NCBI GenBank assembly: GCA_963932465.1
Contig: OZ010799.1
Span: 157,104,761-157,168,760, forward strand
Reading direction: 5' to 3'
DNA: 64,000 nt
DNA from: Maratus speciosus
Lineage: Eukaryota; Arthropoda; Arachnida; Araneae; Salticidae
A program made the translations under genes and the position numbers. The notes below the pieces were generated by a model. The model did no database searches. It saw only the letters and a program-made list of their open reading frames with translations, and was not told the origin of the DNA. Positions 55,657 through 64,000 of this stretch are shown piece after piece (positions within the stretch are counted from its first letter, which is position 1; the number at the start of each line of letters is the position of its first letter).

Positions 55657-56739
55657 AATATTAAAATAGCTGAAAGTTTAAACAAACTAGGTTTTGTGCA
55701 AAGCACCGCTGATCCATGTCTCTTCACACGAGAAACTAACGGAAATAAAACTTATATCATCATTTATGTCGACGATCTGTTAATTACAGGAGATACTAAG
55801 GAAATAAATGAAATAATGAAACAACTTAGTAAAGAATACGAAGTGAAAAATTTAGGTATGGTAAATTACTACTTAGGCATAAACATAAAAAGAATTAAAG
55901 AAGGAACTTATGCACTCGATCAGGAAAATAAAATAAAAGAACTGATTGAAAAATTTAATTTAAAGGACTCTAAACCTTGTGATACTCCGATGGAGGCAGG
56001 TTACTTAAACTTAGATGACGATGAAAATTTACTACCTAATAATCATAAGTATAGACAAGCCATAGGGGCATTGCTATACATAGCTACGATAACTCGTCCA
56101 GATATTTCAGCGGCTATTAACATCCTTAGTCGCAGAAATGAGAAACCAAGAGAAAAAGACTGGAGGGCAGTCAAGAGGGTTATAAGATATTTAAAAACAA
56201 CACAAGAATTAAAATTAGTTATAAGCAACGAATATGATCCGATTCTGACGACATTTGCAGATTCAGATTGGGCAGGAGATAAAAGTGATCGAAAATCAAC
56301 CACAGGAAATTTAAGTAAATTAGGAAATGCAGCGATTTCCTGGTCAACAAAAAAGCAAAACTCAGTTGCATTATCATCTGCTGAGGCTGAGTATATTTCC
56401 GCAGCCACATCAGCACAAGAAACCATATGGTTGATAAAGCTATTAAAGGATCTAGATTTAAACCAAAACCTACCAATTATTCTGTATGAGGATAATGTGT
56501 CATGCATCAAGATGACTCAAAATTATAAACATCATTCAAAAACAAAGCACGTGGATATCAAATTTAATTCAATTAAAGATTTACGAGAGAAGGGAATCAT
56601 AGAATTAGAATATTGTCCCAGTAAGGAAATGACTGCAGACATCTTTACGAAGCCCCTTCCCAAACCTGACTTTATCAAACACAGAGACAACTTGAACTTA
56701 AGAACTATTGCAACTTCAGAAATCAAGCAGGGGTGTTAG
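55657..56739 (+). CDS. Copia C-terminal RT and RNase H (frame 3 of 3)
   Basis: Same frame as the preceding ORF, continuing directly after the TAG; the first ATG is at 55696. It has the RT motif YVDD (about residues 24-27 from that ATG), the Copia connection (YLGINIKR, QAIGALLYIATITRPDI) and RNase H with D189 or D191 in ADSDWAGD, E230 in SSAEAEY and D266 in YEDN, all present, then KTKHVDIKF and TADIFTKPL near the end. The stop lies a few bases inside the 3' LTR. Reverse transcriptase copies the RNA in the virus-like particle and RNase H removes the template. Apart from the TAG the domain looks intact. Confidence 0.9.
   Translation, partial: NIKIAESLNKLGFVQSTADPCLFTRETNGNKTYIIIYVDDLLITGDTKEINEIMKQLSKEYEVKNLGMVNYYLGINIKRIKEGTYALDQENKIKELIEKFNLKDSKPCDTPMEAGYLNLDDDENLLPNNHKYRQAIGALLYIATITRPDISAAINILSRRNEKPREKDWRAVKRVIRYLKTTQELKLVISNEYDPILTTFADSDWAGDKSDRKSTTGNLSKLGNAAISWSTKKQNSVALSSAEAEYISAATSAQETIWLIKLLKDLDLNQNLPIILYEDNVSCIKMTQNYKHHSKTKHVDIKFNSIKDLREKGIIELEYCPSKEMTADIFTKPLPKPDFIKHRDNLNLRTIATSEIKQGC
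56722..56733 (+). promoter_or_regulatory. Polypurine tract
   Basis: ATCAAGCAGGGG abuts the 3' LTR at the place where plus-strand DNA priming occurs in LTR elements. Short and imperfect, but correctly placed. Confidence 0.6.
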
Positions 56740-57384
56740 AAAGTGAATAATGATTTACCGAAATTGCAAGACATGGTGAAATAATTACAGCTGTGTTTCA
56801 AGATTGCATTTGAAAGATGAAATCGTTTTTATCTGAGTGGAAACCAACTACCCATTTTTCCCTCTTTTCACGTGCAGAGAGAAAAAAAAAAGAGGAATTT
56901 CCAACATCTGGTATACATAAAAGTGTTGCACAACGAGATGCAATAAGAAAGACTAATGAACTGAAAACTTTTCTTTCTTTTTTTAGTCAGTCTCTAAATA
57001 TATGCCCTAAGCAAAACACGCAGTGTGTCTGCGCTCTGAAAAATCTTAAAGAAATAATATGTTAATTAAATATATAACTTTGAATGTAAATTTAATTTTA
57101 ACTTTATCTATGTTAATTTAATTAAATAGTGTAGTCCTGTGATCCTGTGCCCTCTTTTGTTACTGAGTGGAATATTTTCGTGCTGATTCACTTTGGATTT
57201 TTATAGCAGGTTGGATTACCTTACGCGGATTCAATCAACGCTGAAAATAAAGGTAGGAGCATGCCAATTTTATCTTTCTCCTTTTTTGTGAAGATGTTAA
57301 AAGGGAAAACATTATTTTCTAAATATAATTCATGAAGAGAAGCTCAGTTATTTAACTGCCGTGATTTCACAATAAAAATTCAAT
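56734..57384 (+). repeat. 3' LTR
   Basis: 651 bp, the same sequence as 51962-52612 as far as I can read, with TGTTAG start and AATTCAAT end, followed by AGTCC and the continuation of the family-A array (CCCCCTTAATTCAG). Confidence 0.9.
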
Positions 57385-58107
57385 AGTCCAGCCCCCTTAA
57401 TTCAGATAAATGAGTTTTTCATGCAGAATTATTCGATTTGCTCAGAATTTGGTATACCGGTTTATTATGTTAAGGAACTTCCCTGATTAGTTTTGGGGGT
57501 TCATTGGTTAAGGAAAAGGGGGGGGGGAAAGGTGGTTAGTTCACCCCTCTTAATTCAGATAAATGGATTTTTCATGCAGAATTATTCGATTTGCTCCGAA
57601 TTTGGTATACCGGTTTATTATGTTAAGGAACTTCCCTGATTAGTTTTGGGGGTTCATTGGTTAAGGATAAAGGGGGAAAAAGAGGGTTAGTCCACGCCCC
57701 TTAATTCAGAGAAATGGGTTTTTCATGCAGAATGATTCGATTTGCTCCGAATTTGGTATACCGGTTTATTATGTTAAGGAGCTTCCCCGATTCGTTTTAG
57801 GGATTCATTGGTTAAGGATAAAGGATGCTAGTCCACCCCCTTAATTTAGATAAATTGGTTTTTTGCAGGATTATTCGATTTGCTCCAAATTTGGTATACC
57901 GGTTTATTATGTTAAGGAGCTTACCTGATTAGATTTGGAGGTTCAGTGGTTAAGTATAAAGGGGGGGGGGAAACGGTGGCTAATTCCCCTTCACTTATTT
58001 TTTTGAGGGGCATTATTCTTTAAAATAAGAGTATAATATGCAATTAGTGTGAATAGCCTGTGAGCTCAATGCCATCAGTTTAACTGGGCACTTTTCTTTT
58101 TTATTTA

Positions 58108-59870
58108 AGCATAATTTGAAAACTACTTGGAAGAAAAATGTGAAATTTTGAATTTCCATAAAGCAGATGTAACAGCAAGATTAAAGGCGAGGTCACGTCA
58201 ATCAAGGTCGCACGCCACTTAGCGGACGGGGTTAAACTACAGGAGCATGCCTAACTGTTTTCTTACTTCACACCACTAAAATTCTAAAGTTTTTTTCACC
58301 TTGATTAATAGCTGAAATTTTTATGACAAGGCGAAGAACACTTCGTGGTGTCAAGTGCATCTGGACGCACCTCTCACTACGCCATTATTGTACAGTAAAT
58401 GAGGTAAACAAAATTTAGTTCCATGAGTGATTAAAGATTTAGAAAATATTCGCAGATGGTAGATATCCTGTCATATATGACGTCATACTAAAAGTCCGCG
58501 TATGTGGATTATCACCCCGTCCACAAGATGGCGCAACTGTGTTAATTTATATTCCAGTATTAAATTTGTACGCTTACTTATATCGCTTTGCTTATTTTAT
58601 TTAAAATTTTCTGGTTCCAATGGGCATTTAACCATTTGGTAGGAGTCGAGTCGACTCCTTTCGGGCGTTCTAGCGTTAAAAATATTACCCAATTACGGAA
58701 AATTATATGATATAATCGCGATCAGGGGCAATTTTTGTAATAGGGTTGCCATTCATCTCTCTTTGTCTTCAGGCCACATCCACCGTTGGCGCGATAGCTG
58801 ACGGTTGATTAAGAAAGATCAGTTATAAATTTGAAAGTCAGCTTGTATAAAATAGTAAAAGTCACTGCCTCCCGGTCATTTCTGACGTTTAGAACAAAAG
58901 TATTTGTTCAGATGCTGTAAGTAAAATGTTTCAAATGTGACGTTTTAAATATATCGTTGTGAGTGTGACGTAATTTTAACGATGCTTTTCGTACGTAATA
59001 TTTTTAATTTCTTTCTTTTATAAAATTCACATGTAAATATAAGTTTCAATTGAAAAATATTTGTAAATATTATTATTTGGACTTTTTAAAAACTGGCACC
59101 ATTAAGTGAGAAAGTCCTTCAAATTATAAATTAAATCTCTATTCAAATAATGGAAATTTCAATAAAACATCAGAAAATAAACTTTTTTTTTTTCCAAATG
59201 ATTGAGCACGTACGCCACAATTTAGTTAAGTATGTGCCTGCTAAAGATGTTTAAGTTGCTATACATAGTTATTGGTCCTATAAAGCTTTTTAAACTGAAC
59301 TATTTTCACCGGTTTCAAAATTAAATTGCGCTTAAAAACTGTGCTGTTTAAAAACTGCCTGCTTCAGAGTATTTACCATACGTTTGTATATGAACTACTA
59401 GTTTTCCTGTTTTTATATGCAGTTGTTTTTTTATTATGAGCCGAGAAAGTGAAAAAGTCACAGTAAATTCAATTACGGTAGCAGCATTAGTTAATTTTTT
59501 TAGAATAGGGAGAGTTTTAGAATCTTGATATGAAGGAAACCTTTTTTAAGATGTGGGAGTTAACAGTGAACATTATCCACGTAAACCCGGTCCCTGGTTT
59601 CCGTATTAAGGGATTCTAGAGAGCCTCGATCCAGTAAAATGGACTACAAGTTTATCTACGGTCCAAGAAACCAAAAAAAAAGTGTGAAAACTAAGTGTTA
59701 CTATTGTAAATACCAAAGATGGAACACTTTTCAAAATATAGACTACCATTATTTCAAGAATTGCCTTCATATTCAACAAGAAATGAAAATCATGTGTCGA
59801 GCATAGCTTATGAAGCACTTTCAAACACTACCAAAATACTTTAACGAAATTTCGCCGTTTAATAATGCAT
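58108..59870. other. Spacer with a weak foldback, no gene
   Basis: CGCCACTTAGCGGACGGGGT near 58212 and ACCCCGTCCACAAGATGGCG near 58514 pair imperfectly, hinting at a ~320-bp foldback. AGGAGTCGAGTCGACTCCT near 58640 is a near-perfect palindrome. No coding sequence supported. Confidence 0.4.
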
Positions 59871-59871
59871 A

Positions 59872-60099
59872 CTTCCCAACTTTCGACTAAACATCCGTAA
59901 GATGCGAGTTAATTTAAACCAGGTTAAACAGGTTTGTAACCGGGAAATATTTTAGATGTATCATTAGCTATTTAATTTCCTTTTCCTAGTGTAACTTCTT
60001 TGATATCATCTCTTAAAAAAAAAAATTCTGGTTCGAAACATGTTTAACCTGTTTTAAATTAACTCACATTTTACGGAAGTTAAGTCGGAAGTTGGCAAG
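59872..60099. mobile_element. TA-flanked short foldback
   Basis: 228 bp with TA at 59870-59871 and 60100-60101. The arms CTTCCCAACTTTCGACTAAA and CTTGCCAACTTCCGACTTAA (inverted) run on through CCGTAAGATGCGAGTTAATT and AGGTTAAACA, about 70-75 bp each. Non-coding Tc1/mariner-type short element. Confidence 0.75.
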
Positions 60100-60179
60100 T
60101 ATGATAATGTAAATAAGATACTAAAGACAACATTTAGAAAACACAGAGCACATTTGAAAACCAGGTGTCAGTAATTATC

Positions 60180-61062
60180 GTCGATAGCCGGAAAAGTACT
60201 TTAACTCCTTTGTTCAGCTCTGTATATGATCTAAAGATTTGAATATATTCTACACAGTATGCTAAAATTTAGTATAGTAAAAAAAAGAAAAAAAAAAACT
60301 CACAACACAGTTAAAAAATCACATTTAGGAATTTCTACCAATAGATGGAAATGTACTTGAATTCTTTTGTATAGTCTTTTATATTACTTATATATTTTTG
60401 TACACTTAGCATATTAAGTTGAAATTTAATTCAGGCAAAGACATGCTTAAAACTACTCCAAAAATTATCACCCATAGACGGTCAGTTATCCATTTCGTTG
60501 CATTGCCCTGTATATTTCCTTATATTGTACAAACATTTCTAAGAATACCAAATGGACTTAAGCTTGAAAATACATTTCTAAAATTAAAAAAACACCTTGA
60601 AACAATTTACGTTTATTCTCAGTATTCTTCACGAATTTTTGTGCAGCCTTGTATATAGTCTATAAAATTTATATATACCACGTAGCATGCAAAAAAATTG
60701 TTAAACTTAAAAACGGATACTCTAACTGAAAATACACTTTCAGCAATCTTTTCTAAATGACAATGCTTCGGATACAGCATTGTATCCGAAAACTTTTATG
60801 TTTTCCTGTAAATGAACGATACAGACAATGCACATGAGATTCTACTACAAGCATCTTGTAGTAAACCTCAGGCAGGTATATCAATTTCAACGTTTTTTAA
60901 ATAGTGAAACATAATTAAATGTTAATAGTTTTTCTCCGAAGACCAGTACATAAGCGAATTCTTTTGTGTGACCATGTAAAGGAATGATAAATGCTTAGCA
61001 CCCCATATTATACAGAAAGCATGCTTTAATGCACCTCAGCAATTCATATTAATTTCATTGTA
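60180..61062. repeat. Family F tandem array, copy 2
   Basis: Units of about 133-164 bp marked by CTCTGTATATG, GCCCTGTATATTTC, GCCTTGTATATAG and TTCCTGTAAATG (near 60218, 60507, 60650, 60806). Unit 60507-60545 (CCTGTATATTTCCTTATATT, then ACAAACATTTCT) shows the uninterrupted form of the site occupied by the transposon at 3000-4621. Broken at 61062 by a pogo-like element and resumed at 62887. Confidence 0.65.
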
Positions 61063-62886
61063 GAGCAGAGCGCAGATTATCCGGACCGGTCGGGACTGAG
61101 GCTAATCCGGTTAATGAAAGATCCGGATGATTGGACAATTGTAAAAAAAAAAAAAAAACGGCTATGGCAATATTTTTTAAGTAACTTCTCTTCACACTTT
61201 TTGCAAGTTTAGGGCTGACAATTGCAGTAGTGTATATTTTAGCGTATTACAAATGACGTGTTTAGAAGTTATTTTTTGTAACTTTTTTTAATTTAATTTT
61301 TACAAAATTGGTACAAAGTTATACATAGAAGTACCCATAGAAATTATTACATGTACACGTACGTACACTGTTCGAACAAACGCGAACGGAGAGAGGGTGG
61401 GTTCCTCTTTCCGAAGACATCAAGGGTCAAATGAAGCAATTTTTCAACCCCCTTCAGAGAATGTGAAAATAAAAAATGATTTTTGTAAAAAAAAAAAAAA
61501 ACTAGAGAACAGGAATTCTGCTTTTTCAGAATTTAGTGTCGCCCAGGCATTTCCATTACTTCATTTTCTTCTGGACTGGTGCCTTGGTGGACTGGTGCCT
61601 TCTATTATTATGAAACAGCCATTATAAATGAAGCGTTAAAAAAAATTATGGCCATTTTTTTTCCCATTCTGACCAGAAAATCAGAGTTTTAACTTTTTAC
61701 GGCAGCTCTTTCATCTTCACCTAACGCTTCATTTATAACGGCTGTTTCAAAATAATAGAAGCCACCAGTCCATCAGAAGAAAATAACTCGGTTAAGCGTG
61801 ACTCGGATAATCGGGACTCTACTGCAAAACATATTTCAGTTTTAAGACTAAGCACACGCTTTTATTTTATGTAAAATGACATCATTTGCATTAATATAGA
61901 AACTTAAAATTAAATATAGTTTATAATAGCTCCCTGTTTTATCATAAATCCTTCATTTATATTTTTCTCAAAGTAGCACGTATTTTAATTAATTTTTTTA
62001 ATTATTTTTTTTCCATTTTATGAGAAAATGGCAACAAGAAGATATAATTGCTATTTTTCAGCAATTTTTTCTTTATTTTCTACAGAAATGACGTACTTGA
62101 GTTGCCAAAATGAAACAAATGTCGCTAAAAACTACAAAAAAAAAATTAATATTTCAAAAACAAATAGAGATGCAGTTTTCAAACAAATTGCATTAAAAAG
62201 TACTTTTTTTCCCCAATACGATGGTATAAAAACTGAAAATGTGCTATGTTTAGAAATAAAAAAAAATGCTATAGAGCATTTAATTGTACAATGATACATC
62301 TACTTTGTTTATTGCTAGCGTCTGTAAACTAACGTTATTTTTTGGACACAAAATAAGCTGGGAGAAAGAAATAGCATACCGTACCGGGACTAATAAAAAA
62401 ATGTGCGTGGGACTCTAGCGCGTTAATAGTGACATTTCTTAGTTCTGGAAACAGTTCATTTTATGCATTGCTCTATTTCCATTTGTTGTCGATTTTATTA
62501 TTTCAGAATTAGAAAATGGTTATTTAATGGTTTAATTTCGTGACACCCAGCCGAATTTATCCTACCTCCCTTAACCCTTTCCGACGCAGTGTGCTCAGTT
62601 CGGGATACCTAAGTTTAATTCCAAACTTACAAATGGCACCAAAAATATTTTAGTTAAATTTTACTTTTACTATAAACATGTAAAGTAACATGTTTATAAT
62701 ATCTAATAAAGTCGTTTCTGAATTCCGGTGTCAGCCAATCATTTCATCATTTTACAACAAAAATTGTCTGTGCCGGAAAGGGTTAAAAAAGTTTCACTTC
62801 AAAATTTTTGGAGAAGGCGGGGAAAAAACGTATGGTCCTTGATCGATCCGGTAAATCGAACAATCCAGTTAATCGACACTCTACTG
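61063..62886. mobile_element. pogo/Tigger-like element(s), non-coding
   Basis: Left end GAGCAGAGCGCAGATTATCC preceded by TA; right end ATCGACACTCTACTG followed by TA at 62887. An additional inner end, GGATAATCGGGACTCTACTG, closes at 61824 and pairs better with the left end. The ...ATTATCCG...CTCTACTG vocabulary is that of Tigger/pogo ends. Either one 1.82-kb element or a ~760-bp element plus a second partial copy. Contains a TTAA element at 62575. The 88-aa frame at 62028 has no recognisable domain. Confidence 0.55.
62575..62782. mobile_element. TTAA-flanked short element, 208 bp
   Basis: Ends CCCTTTCCGACGCA and TGTGCCGGAAAGGG, with TTAA on both sides (62571-62574, 62783-62786). The interior (AGTTAAATTTTACTTTTAC, GAATTCCGGTGTC) matches 50136-50343 and the length is the same. 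Nested in the pogo-like element. Confidence 0.75.
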
Positions 62887-64000
62887 TATTTGTAACAGAG
62901 TAATATTATTAAAATACACCAGAAACAAGTTCTCTTCATAATCCATAATATAACGGGACACTGTTGAATTCCCCTGTATACATGAAAGGATAAAAACCCT
63001 TTAAAATTCCAAATTAAATTTTAAGAATTTAAATTAAAATCTGAAGCCTCTTTCTTCTAACTTTAAACCTATTTCTAAAACCAGTTTCTCCCCTTGTAAC
63101 CTTGTTTCCCAGCAATACATCTTATTACTTTCAGAGATCATTTTAGGACGATTCCTAAGAGTGAAACTACTAATCTAAGCGCTTTTTGCTTGCATCTGTG
63201 GGTAGGGCTGATACGTCACAGTCCCTGGGAATTGTGCGGGCCTTGACCACAGATCAATCAAAACTTAAAGAACCAATTAAATTAAATATTCCTCCCAAAT
63301 TAACAATTCTGCCCTCTGCGGGAAAATATTACAATCTTCACCATATTACCCCGAACACACACGAAAAACGAGAGATTTTGTCCATTTGAGATGCTAGCTA
63401 AACTTACGCCAATGTAACCTCCCAAAATATACGCCGTTGACTCCGGGACCGGCGATCGACTCGCGAAGCTGATGCATGACGAGCAGCCTAATAAATGAGT
63501 TCGATCCGCCAAAAGGTTCCCGAGTCTAAGTTATTTCACCAGGTCTGTCAACCTCCAAGATGTACTTACATATGAAAAGCCGGCTGTACGGACACATTCC
63601 GGGAAGTGAACGGCCCGCGACTACCCTATACAAGTCCGGAACGCTCGCGATATCATTACATACATACTGTGAACGCTACCTGTAACATATTCTACGGTAA
63701 TCATTTTCTAGTGCACCTGATTAATATATATAAATTTCATTATGTTTGAAATAGTCTAACACAGTTAAAATGCACCGCAAATGATTTTTCTCAGTAGACC
63801 ATAATGTTACGGAATACTTTTGAGTGCCCCTGTAAACGAAGTATAAATGATACACGTTTCATTTTCAATATCGAACATGCCAGCGTAAACCGCAATAACG
63901 TATATCAATTACATGGCATTCTGAGTACATTTACCCGTATTAGAGCTCTGACAAACAGACATAGGGTAAGGTAGACAGACGGAAATACAAATTCAATTGA
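62887..64000. repeat. Family F tandem array, continuation
   Basis: CCCTGTATACATGAAAG near 62972, CCCCTGTAAACGAAG near 63827 and, near the end, GAGTACATTTACCCGTATTAGAGC followed by a GACAAACAGACA tract, matching the end of copy 1 (GAGTATATTTACGCGAGTTAGAGC, 5340-5365). About 63000-63690 looks less like the array; the frames at 63186-63512 have no known domain, so this part could be another insertion. Confidence 0.5.

Larger units (their letters stand above)
51962..57384 (+). mobile_element. Copia (Ty1-like) LTR retrotransposon
   Basis: 5.4 kb with two 651-bp LTRs that I find identical on reading through them, a leader, gag, protease, integrase and reverse transcriptase-RNase H in the Copia order (integrase before RT). 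AGTCC lies directly before the 5' LTR (51957-51961) and after the 3' LTR (57385-57389), a 5-bp target duplication; neighbouring family-A units read TAGTCCACCCCC at this place. The gag-pol frame is broken twice (a frame change near 53765-53785 and TAG at 55654), so this copy is probably not autonomous. Confidence 0.95.
50838..58107. mobile_element. Family A tandem-repeat element A2 (split by Copia)
   Basis: It starts AGGCTATCAAAGCCTGAGAG, has a TATG/TACG run near 50876-50920, then about seven units of ~150 bp before 51961 and about four after 57385 (marker CTTCCCTGATTAGTTTTGGG), and ends with GAATAGCCTGTGAGCTCAAT and TTTTTTATTTA. It is a second copy of A1, sharing both outer blocks. Poly-G/C runs within units vary in length. 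Without the Copia insertion it would be about 1.85 kb. Confidence 0.75.

Overview
This is an AT-rich stretch of animal nuclear DNA, most likely from an arthropod. That assignment rests on the mix of Copia-type retrotransposon, Helitrons, hAT-, pogo-, mariner- and piggyBac-like elements and many foldback elements; it is an inference, not a species call. I see no intact host protein gene, no rRNA and no convincing functional tRNA. Nearly all recognisable structure is transposable-element or tandem-repeat DNA, much of it nested, so the window reads as a repeat-filled intergenic or intronic desert. Almost all short open frames here are chance frames in repeats.

Layout, left to right. 1-10 kb: GC-rich hAT-like repeats (1-935, 6862-7186, and related CCCGACCCG tracts), two clusters of TGACGTCA/GTGAC motifs (1.0-1.3 and 8.9-9.2 kb) each followed by tRNA-like sequence, a degenerate ~150-bp tandem array (family F) split by a 1.6-kb TA-flanked transposon (3000-4621), and a mariner-like foldback (7236-7688). 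10-16 kb: a foldback, a 1.8-kb element with many subterminal motif copies (about 10711-12538), and a Helitron (13281-15576). 15.9-39 kb: a ~535-bp repeat array (family E) that has been split repeatedly. It holds B1 (17641-21520, which itself contains A1), a hAT-like element whose two ends lie 12.4 kb apart (22109 and 34501), C (34593-36307) and a TTAA-flanked element (36415-38541) carrying a dead pogo/Tigger transposase. Inside the 12.4-kb interval lie B2, an inverted B3/B4 pair forming a ~3.6-kb palindrome, a second Helitron, array D and a dimeric foldback.

39-50 kb: a Helitron remnant with a broken PIF1-like helicase (40929-41487), several TTAA-type short elements, a ~140-bp tandem array (43.6-44.06 kb), two foldbacks and a degenerate hAT. 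50.8-58.1 kb: a second family-A array (A2) into which a Copia (Ty1-like) LTR retrotransposon has inserted (51962-57384). Its two LTRs look identical base for base and it has a short target duplication, so the insertion is very young, yet its reading frame is broken by one frameshift in the protease region and one in-frame TAG in the reverse transcriptase. 58-64 kb: a TA-flanked short element, more family-F array split by a pogo-like element (61063-62886), and a TTAA element nested in that.

The most interesting theme is architectural. Several families unrelated in sequence (A, B, C, D, less clearly F) share one plan: a tandem array, mostly with a ~147-155 bp period (B is ~328), then a simple-sequence tract, then a terminal stem-loop. 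This resembles the tandem-repeat-bearing Helentron relatives (DINE-1/HINE) and the pearl elements of bivalves; the families themselves may be undescribed.
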